A stretch of DNA of 64,000 bases. Source: Streptomyces griseoruber (lineage in GTDB: Bacteria > Actinomycetota > Actinomycetes > Streptomycetales > Streptomycetaceae). The position numbers and the translations under genes were made by a program. The stretch lies in contig NZ_KQ948769.1 in NCBI RefSeq assembly GCF_001514205.1, forward strand, positions 242,975-306,974, written 5' to 3'. Under the pieces are notes generated by a model. That model was not told the DNA's origin. It ran no database searches and saw nothing but the letters and a program-made list of their open reading frames with translations. This document shows, in pieces, positions 35,235 to 45,501 of the stretch (its first letter is position 1; each line of letters opens with the position of its first letter).

Positions 35235-36261
35235 GGTACGCGAAGTCCCCGACCCCCGGCCGACCCCCCACGGAGTGGTCGTGCGGGTGGAAGCCACCGG
35301 CCTCTGCCGAAGCGACTGGCACGGCTGGATGGGCCACGACCCCGACATCGTCCTCCCGCACGTCCCCGGCCATGAACTCGCCGGAACCGTCGAGGAGACC
35401 GGCGCCGGCGTCACCCGCTGGCGCCCCGGTGACCGGGTCACCGTCCCCTTCGTGTGCGGCTGCGGAAGCTGCCCGTCCTGCGCGGCCGGTGATCACCAGG
35501 TGTGCGAGCGCCAGACCCAGCCCGGCTTCACGCACTGGGGCTCCTTCGCCCAGTACGTGGCCCTGGACCACGCCGATGTGAACCTGGTCGCGATCCCGGA
35601 CGACCTGTCGTACGGCACGGCGGCCTCCCTCGGCTGCCGGTTCGCCACCGCGTTCCGGGCGGTCGTGCAGCAGGGCCGGGTCGCGGCGGGGGAGTGGGTC
35701 GCGGTGCACGGCTGCGGCGGGGTCGGCCTGTCCGCGGTGATGATCGCGGCGGCGAGCGGGGCCCGGGTGGTCGCGGTGGACGTGTCGCCCCGGGCGCTGG
35801 AGCTGGCGCGGACCTTCGGCGCGGCGGAGTGCGTGGACGCGACGGGCGTGGCGGACACGGCGGCGGCGGTCCGTGACCTCACCGGCGGCGGCGCCCATCT
35901 CTCCCTGGACGCCCTCGGTTCCCCGGCCACCTGCGCGGCCTCGGTGAACGGACTGCGGCGCCGGGGCCGCCACCTCCAGGTCGGCCTGCTGCCCTCGCCC
36001 GAGGGCACCACCCCCGTCCCGCTGGCCCGTGCCATCGCCCTCGAACTGGAGATCCTCGGCAGCCACGGCATGGCCGCGCACACCTACCCCGCGATGCTGG
36101 AGGCGGTCCGGGCCGGGGTCCTGCGCCCCGACCTCCTGGTGACCTCGACGATCACCCTGGACGCCGTACCCCGGGCGCTGGCGGAGATGGGGACGGCGCC
36201 GGGGTCCGGGGTCACCGTCATCGAGCCGTGGAGCCGTGGAGCCGAGGAGCTGACGAGTTGA
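35194..36261 (+). CDS. Zinc-dependent alcohol dehydrogenase
   Basis: The product is 355 residues from ATG 35194 (GGGAG five bases ahead), overlapping the MMPL gene by 41 bases. The catalytic zinc ligands are Cys in GLCRSDWHGW and His-Glu in PGHELAG. The structural zinc site is CGCGSCPSCAAGDHQVC. The NAD-binding site is VHGCGGVGLSAVMIAAA. It oxidises an unidentified alcohol. The C-terminal tail is coded by short GAGCCG repeats. Confidence 0.93.
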   Translation: MRAVVFEKYSEPAEVREVPDPRPTPHGVVVRVEATGLCRSDWHGWMGHDPDIVLPHVPGHELAGTVEETGAGVTRWRPGDRVTVPFVCGCGSCPSCAAGDHQVCERQTQPGFTHWGSFAQYVALDHADVNLVAIPDDLSYGTAASLGCRFATAFRAVVQQGRVAAGEWVAVHGCGGVGLSAVMIAAASGARVVAVDVSPRALELARTFGAAECVDATGVADTAAAVRDLTGGGAHLSLDALGSPATCAASVNGLRRRGRHLQVGLLPSPEGTTPVPLARAIALELEILGSHGMAAHTYPAMLEAVRAGVLRPDLLVTSTITLDAVPRALAEMGTAPGSGVTVIEPWSRGAEELTS

Positions 36262-36289
36262 CGAGCTGAGGAGCCGAGGGCGGACGGCA

Positions 36290-36317
36290 CCGTGCCCCGC
36301 GCGAGGGCGGGGCACGG
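36290..36317. terminator. Bidirectional hairpin terminator
   Basis: An 11-bp perfect stem (CCGTGCCCCGC with its complement) and a six-base loop lie between the convergent dehydrogenase and HTH genes. Confidence 0.75.
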
Positions 36318-36338
36318 AACGGCGCGGGGAAGGCGAGG

Positions 36339-36539
36339 TCAGTCGGATCTGCGTCCGCGGTTGCCCGGCCGGGCGGCGGCCCAGGCGTGGACGGTGGCGG
36401 CGTACCAGTAGGGCTTGCCGCCGTCGACGCGGTCGGGCGGGGGGAGGAGTCCGTGCTTGCGGTAGGACCGTACGGTGTCCGGCTGCACCTTGATGTGCGC
36501 CGCGATCTCCTTGTAGGACCAGAGCCTTCGGTCGGTCAT
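36339..36539 (-). CDS. Small MerR/AlpA-like helix-turn-helix protein
   Basis: The product is 66 residues. The ATG at 36539 has a GGGAGGTG site six bases ahead. It is essentially one winged HTH (WSYKEIAAHIKVQPDTVRSYRKHGLLPPPD) followed by VDGGKPYWYAATVHAWAAAR, like AlpA/excisionase proteins and short MerR-type regulators. It probably binds DNA; the target is unknown. A GTGAC repeat array lies 138-202 bases upstream. Confidence 0.8.
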   Translation of the reverse strand: MTDRRLWSYKEIAAHIKVQPDTVRSYRKHGLLPPPDRVDGGKPYWYAATVHAWAAARPGNRGRRSD

Positions 36540-36676
36540 GAGTTGCACCTCCCTGCGCGCGCGGGGGTGGCGGCCGGGAGGCCGCCCGGGGGAGCCCGGC
36601 GCTGCGCTGGCGATCACCAAGCCTGTGCCCGGTGAACGACGCAGAGTGACTGTACGAACGCGGCTGTCGACCGTGC

Positions 36677-36741
36677 GTGACAGAAGACCCGCGTATGCGT
36701 GACAAGGGTGACAGGGAGGGGGTATTTGTGACGAAGGTGAC
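36677..36741. repeat. GTGAC repeat array upstream of the HTH gene
   Basis: GTGAC occurs at 36677, 36699, 36708, 36728 and 36737. The last four form two pairs with a 9-base period. The array lies in the 360-base gene-free gap 36540-36899, upstream of the small HTH gene. The rest of this gap shows only ordinary GC-rich sequence. It looks like a multi-site operator. Confidence 0.55.
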
Positions 36742-36899
36742 ACAAAGGAAGGTGAGGGACTCGCGGGAGTGGCGCGTTGACAACCGTGCCGGAGCCCAGG
36801 ACAGAGGTGGGCCGGGCCCGCTGCGACAGGCCCGGCCCCACTCCGTCCCCGCCATCCCCCCGGGACAACCGGATCAACTGGCGAGACCCCAGCCTGTAT

Positions 36900-37859
36900 T
36901 CAGCCAACCCGCCGGGTCTTGGAGAAATGCGCACCCGGTACGGACCAATCGCCCGGCCGGGCCGGCAGCACCAGGCTGGTGGCCTCCCCGCTCATCCGGT
37001 CCGCCGCCGGGGAGGCCGGTGCCGGCGACTGTCTGGCCTGGGTGAACTCCCTCGGTGTGCAGCCCGTCATCGCCTTGAACTCACCGCTGAGATGGGCCTG
37101 GTCGTAGAAGCCGCACTGGGCGGCGGTCTCCGCCGCGCTCCGCCCGGCCGCCAGCAGCCGGCGGGCGCGTTGCAGCCGCAGCACCCGTGCCGCGGCCTTG
37201 GGGCCGAGTCCGATCTGCTCCCCGAAGCGGCTCTCCAGGTGCCGTACGCTCCAGCCGACCTCCTCGGCCAGCCGGGGCACCGGGATCGCGCCCCCCGTGC
37301 GCACCAGCAGCGACCAGGCCCGCACCACCCGATCGGAACTGGGCACCCCCGCCTCCCACCACCGGGTGAACACCTCGTCCAGCAGCCCGAACCGCTCCGC
37401 CCAGCAGGGCAGCGCGGCCAGCGCGGCGGCGAGTTCCCGCAGGGGTGTGGCCAGGGAGTGCGGCAGCTCGTCGGGGTCGACGGTCCGGTTGACCAGCTCG
37501 TGCTGCGGTGTCCCGAACAGCGTGAACGCGGCCCAGGGCGTCAGCAGCACCTCGACACCCGAGATCCGCCCGCCGTGCTCCCCGATGGCCGCGGTGGTGG
37601 TGGGCCCGCAGTACACGGACACGAGCGTGTCCGGCGCCCGCCCGGCCCGGGATATCCGCACGGGCTGTTCGAACCCCAGCAGCAGGGTGGACGCCCCGAT
37701 GGGCGTCTCCAGCCTCCGCCGGGGCCGGTTCATGGCGACCCGTATCCCGCGATAGCTCATCACCCCGGGCCGCAACCGGGGATGAGGAGCCCCGGTGGCG
37801 AACTCCCAGAACCCGCTGACCCCTTGTCCCGACCGAACCTGCACGGTGCCCACAGCCAT
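36900..37859 (-). CDS. AraC-family transcriptional regulator
   Basis: The product is 319 residues. The C-terminal AraC DNA-binding domain has two HTHs: VPRLAEEVGWSVRHLESRF and SAAETAAQCGFYDQAHLSGEF, then CTPREF. The N-terminal part (residues 1-170) is a ligand or dimerisation domain without a recognisable family. The start at ATG 37859 has no strong ribosome site, so the true start may be a few codons later. No obvious target gene is divergent from it. Confidence 0.88.
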   Translation of the reverse strand: MAVGTVQVRSGQGVSGFWEFATGAPHPRLRPGVMSYRGIRVAMNRPRRRLETPIGASTLLLGFEQPVRISRAGRAPDTLVSVYCGPTTTAAIGEHGGRISGVEVLLTPWAAFTLFGTPQHELVNRTVDPDELPHSLATPLRELAAALAALPCWAERFGLLDEVFTRWWEAGVPSSDRVVRAWSLLVRTGGAIPVPRLAEEVGWSVRHLESRFGEQIGLGPKAAARVLRLQRARRLLAAGRSAAETAAQCGFYDQAHLSGEFKAMTGCTPREFTQARQSPAPASPAADRMSGEATSLVLPARPGDWSVPGAHFSKTRRVG

Positions 37860-37895
37860 GGGACGTCATGGTGCTACGGCAACGGCAACCCCGTT

Positions 37896-37929
37896 AAGGG
37901 GCGCGGGGAACTGCGCGCTCAGCCCCCAC
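37896..37929. repeat. Streptomyces dispersed repeat
   Basis: AAGGGGCGCGGGGAACTGCG followed by CGCTCAGCCCCCAC matches, from memory, a motif scattered through many Streptomyces genomes. A related copy (GGGGCGCGGGGAACTGGGCG) occurs near 35131 inside the MMPL 3' end. It can fold as a hairpin (GGGGCG... CAGCCCC) and lies between two minus-strand genes. Confidence 0.55.
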
Positions 37930-37950
37930 AACCCACACACGACATACGAC

Positions 37951-38886
37951 CTACGCCCCGCAGGACCTCAGGAACGCCCGAGTCCGCTGCGCGATGGGCA
38001 ACGGCCTGTCCGGCTCGCAGGGGTACATGTCCTGCTCCACGATCGCGAACAGGTCCACATCCAGCTTCCCCGCGGCCTCCAGCACAGGCCCCAGCGCAGG
38101 CACCCCCGCAGGGGGCTCGCACATCACGCCCTGGGCCACGGCCGGCCCGAACGGCGTCCCCTTGGCCTTCACGTCGGCGAGGATCTCCGGGTCCACCTGC
38201 TTGAGGTGGAGGTACCCGATCCGCGACCCGTACGTCTCGATCAGCTTCACGCTGTCGCCGCCGCAGTACGCGTAGTGCCCGGTGTCCAGGCACAGCGACA
38301 CGAGGTCGGAGTCGGTGCCGTCCAGGAAGCGGACGACGTTCTCCTCGCTGTCGATGTGGGTGTCGGCGTGCGGGTGGACGACGATCTGGAGCCCGTACCG
38401 CTCCCGCACCTCCTTGCCGAGCCGCTCGGTCAGCGAGGTGAGGTTGCGCCACTGCTCGGGGGTGAGGGTGTCGGACTCCAGCACCTCGCCGGTCTTGTCG
38501 TCCCGCCAGAAGGACGGGATGACGACGAGATGCCCGGCCCCCATCGCCTGCGCGAGCACCGCGTTGTCCGCGACATGCGCCCAGGTCTTCTCCCACACGG
38601 CCTCGCCGTGGTGGAGCCCGGTGAAGACCGTGCCGGCGGACACCTTCAGACCGCGCTTGGCGGTCTCCTCGGTGAGGACGGCCGGGTCGGTCGGCAGATA
38701 GCCGTAGGGGCCCAGCTCGATCCACTCGTAGCCGGACTGCGAGACCTCGTCGAGGAAGCGCTGCCAGGGGACCTGCGCGGGGTCGTCCGGGAACCAGACG
38801 CCCCAGCTGTCGGGGGCCGATCCGATCCGGATGCGGGAAAGTGAGGATTGCCGGGACTGAGGTGACTGAGGTGACAACGACGTCAT
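37951..38886 (-). CDS. Inosose dehydratase/isomerase-like TIM barrel
   Basis: The product is 311 residues from ATG 38886. It starts RIRIGSAPDSWGVWFPDDP and shows metal ligands in IVVHPHADTHIDSEENV (His), SLCLDTGHYAYCGGD (Asp, His), YLHLKQVD and the final Glu in FAIVEQDMYPCE. It belongs to the IolE/IolI type of xylose-isomerase-like proteins. It is divergent from iolC, so a role as inosose dehydratase (iolE) or inosose isomerase (iolI) is very likely; I cannot decide which. Confidence 0.83.
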   Translation of the reverse strand: MTSLSPQSPQSRQSSLSRIRIGSAPDSWGVWFPDDPAQVPWQRFLDEVSQSGYEWIELGPYGYLPTDPAVLTEETAKRGLKVSAGTVFTGLHHGEAVWEKTWAHVADNAVLAQAMGAGHLVVIPSFWRDDKTGEVLESDTLTPEQWRNLTSLTERLGKEVRERYGLQIVVHPHADTHIDSEENVVRFLDGTDSDLVSLCLDTGHYAYCGGDSVKLIETYGSRIGYLHLKQVDPEILADVKAKGTPFGPAVAQGVMCEPPAGVPALGPVLEAAGKLDVDLFAIVEQDMYPCEPDRPLPIAQRTRAFLRSCGA

Positions 38887-38950
38887 GGGCGCCAGCGTGC
38901 GGGCTCTCCTCAGGGGTGTCAAGACCTGGTCCGAATGTCTGGACAAACTA

Positions 38951-38980
38951 TTGACAGGGTGCCCGGAGCCGGACTACAAA
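38951..38980 (+). promoter_or_regulatory. Candidate iolC promoter
   Basis: TTGACA at 38951-38956 and TACAAA at 38975-38980 are separated by 18 bases, about 60 bases before the iolC start. Immediately upstream, GTCC...GGAC around 38929-38944 is an imperfect inverted repeat that could bind a regulator of both divergent iol units. Confidence 0.55.
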
Positions 38981-39041
38981 GCCGTGGAGAGCCGACACGG
39001 GGCCGGCCCGAACGGGGCCCAGCCGACACGAAGGGAACTCG

Positions 39042-39992
39042 ATGGCGTACGACCTGATCACCATGGGGCGGATCGGGGTGGACCTCTATCCGCTGCAGAC
39101 GGGTGTGCCGCTCCCGCAGGTCACGTCCTTCGGGAAGTTCCTGGGCGGCTCGGCGTCCAACGTCGCGGTCGCCGCGGCCCGCCTCGGCCGGTCCACCGCC
39201 GTGATCACCCGCACCGGCGACGACCCGTTCGGCACGTACCTCCACGAGGCCCTGCGCGGCTTCGGTGTCGACGACCGCTATGTCACCCCGGTGCCGGGCC
39301 TGCAGACGCCGGTCACCTTCTGCGAGATCTTCCCGCCGGACGACTTCCCGCTGTACTTCTACCGCAAGCCCAAGGCCCCGGACCTGGAGATCGACGCCCA
39401 CGAGCTGGACCTCGACGCCATCCGTGAGACCGGCATCTTCTGGATCACCGGTACCGGCCTGAGCGAGGAGCCCAGCCGGACGGCGACCCTCGCCGCCCTC
39501 GCGCACCGCGCCAAGGCCGGCACCACGGTCTTCGACCTCGACTGGCGCCCGATGTTCTGGACCGACCCGGACGCGGCCCGCCCGTTCTACGCCGAGGCCC
39601 TCAAGCACACCACCGTCGCGGTCGGCAACCTCGACGAGGTGGAGGTCGCCACCGGCGTGCGCGAACCGCGGGCCGCCGCCCAGGCGCTGCTGGACGCGGG
39701 CGTCGAGCTCGCCGTCGTCAAGCAGGGCCCCAAGGGTGTCCTCGCCGTCCACCGCAGCGGTGAGTCCGCCGAGGTCCCGCCGCTGCCGGTGAACGTCCTC
39801 AACGGCCTCGGCGCGGGCGACGCCTTCGGCGGCTCCCTCTGCCACGGTCTGCTCGCCGACTGGGACCTGGAGCAGATCATGCGGCACGCCAACGCGGCCG
39901 GCGCGATCGTCGCCTCCCGTCTGGAGTGCTCCTCCGCGATGCCGACCGGCGACGAGATCGAGGCCGCCGTCGAGGCGGGGGCCGTCCTGTGA
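39042..39992 (+). CDS. iolC: 5-dehydro-2-deoxygluconokinase
   Basis: The product is a 316-residue PfkB-family kinase. YDLITMGRIGVDLYPLQTGVPL is characteristic of IolC. It is followed by FGKFLGGSASNVAVAAARLG and the catalytic NGLGAGDAFGGSL motif. It phosphorylates 2-deoxy-5-keto-D-gluconate in inositol breakdown. AAGGGAA precedes the ATG. It is first gene of a coupled operon. Confidence 0.94.
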   Translation: MAYDLITMGRIGVDLYPLQTGVPLPQVTSFGKFLGGSASNVAVAAARLGRSTAVITRTGDDPFGTYLHEALRGFGVDDRYVTPVPGLQTPVTFCEIFPPDDFPLYFYRKPKAPDLEIDAHELDLDAIRETGIFWITGTGLSEEPSRTATLAALAHRAKAGTTVFDLDWRPMFWTDPDAARPFYAEALKHTTVAVGNLDEVEVATGVREPRAAAQALLDAGVELAVVKQGPKGVLAVHRSGESAEVPPLPVNVLNGLGAGDAFGGSLCHGLLADWDLEQIMRHANAAGAIVASRLECSSAMPTGDEIEAAVEAGAVL

Positions 39993-40879
39993 CCATCGAC
40001 ATCTCCGAACTCGTCCGGCTGCGGGCCGAGCGTCCCGAGGCGATCGCCGAGGCCGCCGCCCGCCGCCCCCGCCGGCCGCTCCTGGGCGACTCCGGCCGGC
40101 TGATGATCGTCGCCGCCGACCACCCCGCCCGGGGCGCGCTCGGCGTCGGCGGCGACAAGCTGGCCATGGCCAACCGCGCCGACCTGCTGGAACGCCTGGT
40201 CCTGGCACTGTCCCGGCCCGGCGTGGACGGGGTCCTCGCCACCGCCGACATCCTGGACGACCTGCTGCTGCTCGGCGCCCTCGACGGCAAGGTCGTCATG
40301 GGCTCGCTGAACCGGGGCGGGCTCCAGGGCTCCGTCTTCGAGATGGACGACCGCTTCACCGGCCACCGCCCCGAGGACATCGAGCGCCTCCGCTTCGACG
40401 CGGGCAAGCTGCTGGTGCGGATCGACTACGACGACCCCGGCTCCCTCACCACCCTGGAGTCCACGGCCCGCGCGATCGACGACATGGCGGCCCGCCGGCT
40501 GCCGCTCTTCGTGGAGCCGTTCATCAGCCGCCGCACCCCCGAGGGCAAGGTGACGAACGACCTCTCCGCCGAGGCCGTCATCAAGTCCATCGCCATCGCC
40601 TCCGGCCTCGGCGGCACCTCGGCCTACACCTGGCTGAAACTCCCCGTCACCGACAACCCCGACGACATGGCCGAGGTCATGGAGACCTCCACCCTCCCCG
40701 CCGTCCTGCTGGGCGGCGAGGTCGGCGGCTCCGCGGAAGCGCAGGCCGGGGCGTACGAGAAGTGGCGCGGGGCGCTGCAACTCCCCACCGTCCGGGGCCT
40801 GGTGGTCGGCCGTTCGCTGCTGTACCCGGCGGACGGGGATGTCGTCGCCGCCGTGGACACCGCCGTAGGACTGCTGTGA
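39989..40879 (+). CDS. Cgl0159-type (beta/alpha)8 aldolase-like protein of inositol catabolism
   Basis: The product is 296 residues, GTG overlapping the iolC stop by four bases. It contains RLMIVAADHPARGALGVGGD, GVLATADILDDLLLLGALDGKVVMG and TSAYTWLKLPVTDNP, where the Lys could act as the Schiff-base residue. I recall this family beside iolC in actinobacteria (Cgl0159 type). In the pathway it fills the slot of the 2-deoxy-5-keto-gluconate 6-phosphate aldolase (IolJ), which is otherwise missing here. That role is inference. Confidence 0.8.
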   Translation: MTIDISELVRLRAERPEAIAEAAARRPRRPLLGDSGRLMIVAADHPARGALGVGGDKLAMANRADLLERLVLALSRPGVDGVLATADILDDLLLLGALDGKVVMGSLNRGGLQGSVFEMDDRFTGHRPEDIERLRFDAGKLLVRIDYDDPGSLTTLESTARAIDDMAARRLPLFVEPFISRRTPEGKVTNDLSAEAVIKSIAIASGLGGTSAYTWLKLPVTDNPDDMAEVMETSTLPAVLLGGEVGGSAEAQAGAYEKWRGALQLPTVRGLVVGRSLLYPADGDVVAAVDTAVGLL

Positions 40880-40886
40880 GGGCCGC

Positions 40887-41699
40887 ATGAGCAACGACCT
40901 GTACATCCCCAAGGGGACCACCGCCGACGGCGAACTCGCCCTCGACATCGACCCGAAGCGGGCCGGCTGGACCTACAGCAGTCTGCGGATCGTCGAGCTC
41001 GCCCCGGGCGGCAGCCACACCCTCACCACCGGTGAGAGCGAGTGGATCGTGCTTCCGCTCGAAGGTGGATGTACCGTGCAAACAGACGGAAACGAGTTCC
41101 AACTCCTGGGCAGGGAAAGCGTGTTCGCGTCGGTCTCCGACTTCGCGTACGTTCCCCGCGACGCCCGGGTCACGATCGCCTCCGGCGCGGGAGGCCGCTT
41201 CGCCCTGGCAGGAGCGAAGTGCGAGCGACAACTCCCCGCCCGCTACGGCCCCGCGCCGGAGGTCCCCGTCGAGGAGCGCGGCAGCGGCGCCCAGTTGCGC
41301 CATGTGCGCAACTTCGCCTCCGCCGACGCCTTCGACTGCGACAAGCTGATCGCCGTCGAGGTGATCACACCCGGCGGCAACTGGTCCTCGTACCCGCCGC
41401 ACAAGCACGACGAGCACCGGCCGGGCGAGGAGGCCGAGCTCGAGGAGATCTACTACTTCGAGATCGACGGTCCGCACGGCTTCGGCTACCAGCGGGTGTC
41501 CCCCTCCCGCGAGGGCGGATCCGAGGTCCTCGCCGAGGTCCGTTCCGGTGACGCCGTCCTCGTCCCCGACGGCTGGCACGGCCCGTCGATCGCCCAGCCC
41601 GGCCACGCCATGTACTACCTGAACGTCATGGCAGGCCCCGGAGAGACCCGCGAGTGGCGGATCTGCTTCCACCCGGACCACACGGAGGGTTACCGATGA
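40887..41699 (+). CDS. iolB: 5-deoxy-glucuronate isomerase
   Basis: The product is a 270-residue cupin protein. IolB motifs include HTLTTGESEWIVLPLEGG, WSSYPPHKHDEHRPGEEAELEEIYYFEID with metal-binding His/Glu, and LVPDGWHGPSIAQPGHAMYYLNVMAG. It converts 5-deoxy-glucuronate to 2-deoxy-5-keto-gluconate. It is seven bases after the aldolase-like gene, and its stop overlaps the iolD ATG. Confidence 0.95.
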   Translation: MSNDLYIPKGTTADGELALDIDPKRAGWTYSSLRIVELAPGGSHTLTTGESEWIVLPLEGGCTVQTDGNEFQLLGRESVFASVSDFAYVPRDARVTIASGAGGRFALAGAKCERQLPARYGPAPEVPVEERGSGAQLRHVRNFASADAFDCDKLIAVEVITPGGNWSSYPPHKHDEHRPGEEAELEEIYYFEIDGPHGFGYQRVSPSREGGSEVLAEVRSGDAVLVPDGWHGPSIAQPGHAMYYLNVMAGPGETREWRICFHPDHTEGYR

Positions 41700-43573
41700 C
41701 CACCAGGCTCACAGTGGCCCAGGCGCTGGTGCGCTTCCTCGCCGCCCAGTACACCGAACGCGACGGCGTACGGCAGCGGCTGATCAGCGCCACCTGGGGC
41801 ATCTTCGGCCACGGCAACGTGGCCGGCCTCGGCCAGGCGCTGATCGAGTACGGCGACGACATGCCGTTCCACCAGGGCCGCAACGAGCAGTCCATGGTGC
41901 ACGCGGCCGTGGGCTACGCCCGCCAGTCGAACCGGCTCTCCACCCACGCGGTGACGACGTCCATCGGCCCCGGCGCGACCAACCTGGTCACCGGCGCCGC
42001 CCTGGCCACCGTCAACCACCTCCCGGTCCTGCTGCTGCCCGGCGACATCTTCGCGACCCGCGTCGCCGACCCGGTGCTCCAGCAGCTGGAGGTGCCGTAC
42101 GCGGGCGATGTGTCGGTCAACGACTCGCTGCGCCCGGTGTCGAAGTACTTCGACCGCGTCACCCGGCCGGAGGCCCTGATCCCGGCCGCCCTCCAGGCCA
42201 TGCGGGTCCTCACCGATCCCGTGGAGACGGGCGCGGTCACCCTCGCGATGCCGCAGGACGTGCAGGCCGAGGCGTACGACTGGCCGGAGGAGTTCTTCGC
42301 CGAGCGCACCTGGGTCGTACGGCGTCCGGGCGCCGACCCGACCGAACTCGCCGAGGCGGTCCGGGTGATCCGCTCGGCGCGGCGGCCCCTGATCGTCGCG
42401 GGCGGCGGTGTCCACCACAGCCGCGCCGAGGAGGCCCTCGCCGAGTTCGCCGAGACCACCGGCATCCCGGTCTCCTCCACCCAGGCCGGCAAGGGCTCCC
42501 TGCGCTACGACCACCCCCAGGACGTGGGCGGCGTCGGCCACACCGGCACCGCCACCGCCGACGAACTGGCCCGCACCGCGGACCTGATCATCGGCGTCGG
42601 CACCCGCTACACCGACTTCACCACCGCCTCCAACACCCTGTTCCAGGGCGAGGGGGTCCGCTTCCTCAACCTCAACATCGCCCCCTACGACGGCCACAAG
42701 CTCGCCGGACAGCCGCTGGTCGCGGACGCCAGCAGCGGCCTGGCGGAGCTGACGGCGGCCCTGCGCACGCACCGGCACCGTGTCGCGGACGCCTACGTCA
42801 CCGAGTACACCGAGGACAAGGAACGCTGGGAGCAGCGCGTCGACGCCTGCTACGAGGCCGACGAGCCCGACACCCGCCCCACGCAGCCGCAGGTCCTCGG
42901 CGCGCTCGACGCCCTCGCCGACGAGTCCGACGTGATCATCAACGCGGCCGGTTCGCTCCCCGGCGATCTGCACAAGCTGTGGCGGGCCCGCTCCCGGGAC
43001 CAGTACCACCTGGAGTACGGCTACTCCTGCATGGGGTACGAGATCCCGGCGGCCATCGGAGTGAAGATGGCCGCGCCCGAGCGCAACGTCTGGGCGCTGG
43101 TCGGCGACGGCACGTATCTGATGATGCCGACGGAGATCGTGACGGCCGTGCAGGAGGGGATCGCGATCAAGATCCTGCTCGTGCAGAACCACGGCTACGC
43201 CTCGATCGGCGGGCTCTCGGAGTCCGTCGGCGGTGAGCGGTTCGGCACCGCCTACCGCTTCACCTCGGAGGACGGCACCTTCACGGGTGCGCCGCTCCCC
43301 GTCGACCTGGCCGCCAACGTGGCGAGCCTGGGCATGCGCGTCCTGCGCGCGAAAACCGTCCGCGAGCTGCGCGAGGCCCTCGCCGAGGCGCGCGCCGCCG
43401 ACACTCCCACTTGTGTCTACGTGGAGACCGAAACGGCCGACACTGTGTCGGGCCCGCCGCCCGCGCAGGCCTGGTGGGATGTACCTGTCGCCGAGACCGC
43501 GACCCGATCGTCCGCGGTGAAGGCACGAGAGCTGTACGAACGGCACGTCTCCACCCGACGCCGCCATCTGTGA
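41696..43573 (+). CDS. iolD: 3D-(3,5/4)-trihydroxycyclohexane-1,2-dione hydrolase
   Basis: The product is a 625-residue ThDP-dependent enzyme. It starts RLTVAQALVRFLAAQYTERDG, has the ThDP Glu region GRNEQSMVHAAVGYA and the cofactor motif VGDGTYLMMPTEIV ending in LLVQNHGYAS. It opens the cyclic dione from inosose to 5-deoxy-glucuronate. Its start overlaps the iolB stop by four bases. Confidence 0.95.
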   Translation: MTTRLTVAQALVRFLAAQYTERDGVRQRLISATWGIFGHGNVAGLGQALIEYGDDMPFHQGRNEQSMVHAAVGYARQSNRLSTHAVTTSIGPGATNLVTGAALATVNHLPVLLLPGDIFATRVADPVLQQLEVPYAGDVSVNDSLRPVSKYFDRVTRPEALIPAALQAMRVLTDPVETGAVTLAMPQDVQAEAYDWPEEFFAERTWVVRRPGADPTELAEAVRVIRSARRPLIVAGGGVHHSRAEEALAEFAETTGIPVSSTQAGKGSLRYDHPQDVGGVGHTGTATADELARTADLIIGVGTRYTDFTTASNTLFQGEGVRFLNLNIAPYDGHKLAGQPLVADASSGLAELTAALRTHRHRVADAYVTEYTEDKERWEQRVDACYEADEPDTRPTQPQVLGALDALADESDVIINAAGSLPGDLHKLWRARSRDQYHLEYGYSCMGYEIPAAIGVKMAAPERNVWALVGDGTYLMMPTEIVTAVQEGIAIKILLVQNHGYASIGGLSESVGGERFGTAYRFTSEDGTFTGAPLPVDLAANVASLGMRVLRAKTVRELREALAEARAADTPTCVYVETETADTVSGPPPAQAWWDVPVAETATRSSAVKARELYERHVSTRRRHL

Positions 43574-43587
43574 AGGAGTACTCGGTC

Positions 43588-45090
<1,503 letters not shown>

Positions 45091-45106
45091 CGCCCGCACG
45101 GCGGTA

Positions 45107-45140
45107 CCGGTGCCCTGTCCCTCCGGGGGCGGGGCACCGG
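45107..45140 (+). terminator. Hairpin after mmsA
   Basis: A 9-bp stem (CCGGTGCCC with GGGCACCGG) with a 16-base loop is followed by CGTTT, 17 bases after the stop. Confidence 0.6.
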
Positions 45141-45150
45141 CGTTTCGTCG

Positions 45151-45204
45151 GCGCGGTCGGCGCGGTCGGCGCGGTCGGCGCGGTCGGGGCGGTCGGCGCG
45201 GTCG
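45151..45204. repeat. 9-base tandem repeat, six units
   Basis: GCGCGGTCG is repeated six times (one unit is GGGCGGTCG) in the 411-base gene-free gap 45091-45501. The rest of this gap holds the mmsA hairpin, a T-run near 45275 and the palindrome at 45367. No coding role is seen; it resembles a slippage-prone microsatellite. Confidence 0.8.
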
Positions 45205-45366
45205 GCGTGGCGCAGGTGCGTCGTGGGTGCGTCGTGGGGCGCCCGTCGGGTCCGGATTCCGGACGGGGCGACGTTTTTTTGCCACGTTTCCTGCGGTTCC
45301 CGTACGCCCCGCGCGGGCCGAACGGACTGAGCGAAACTGCCGTAACCGAAGATCAGGCGGCTCTCG

Positions 45367-45385
45367 ACCTACGGATTCCGTAGGT
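45367..45385. promoter_or_regulatory. Perfect 19-base palindrome upstream of the APC permease
   Basis: ACCTACGGA-T-TCCGTAGGT is a perfect 9-1-9 inverted repeat, 117 bases before the permease start and next to AGGTAAACACCT and TTGACG. This shape is typical of a dimeric repressor site (for example GntR/FadR type). The binder is not in the window. Confidence 0.65.
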
Positions 45386-45501
45386 AAACACCTATTGACG
45401 CGCCGGTTTTCGTCGGGGTTCGATGCGGCAACACCGCAGCCTCCGGAGGCGATACCGCTCCGCCCCCCACCCCGCCGCACGAGTCGATCGGAATCCGCCG
45501 C

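Noticed and set aside
37160..37800. Plus-strand ORFs opposite the AraC gene
   Set aside because: They are shadow frames; the minus strand holds a complete AraC domain with two HTHs.
45151..45204. Possible CRISPR array
   Set aside because: The units are contiguous 9-base repeats without spacers and there are no cas genes.
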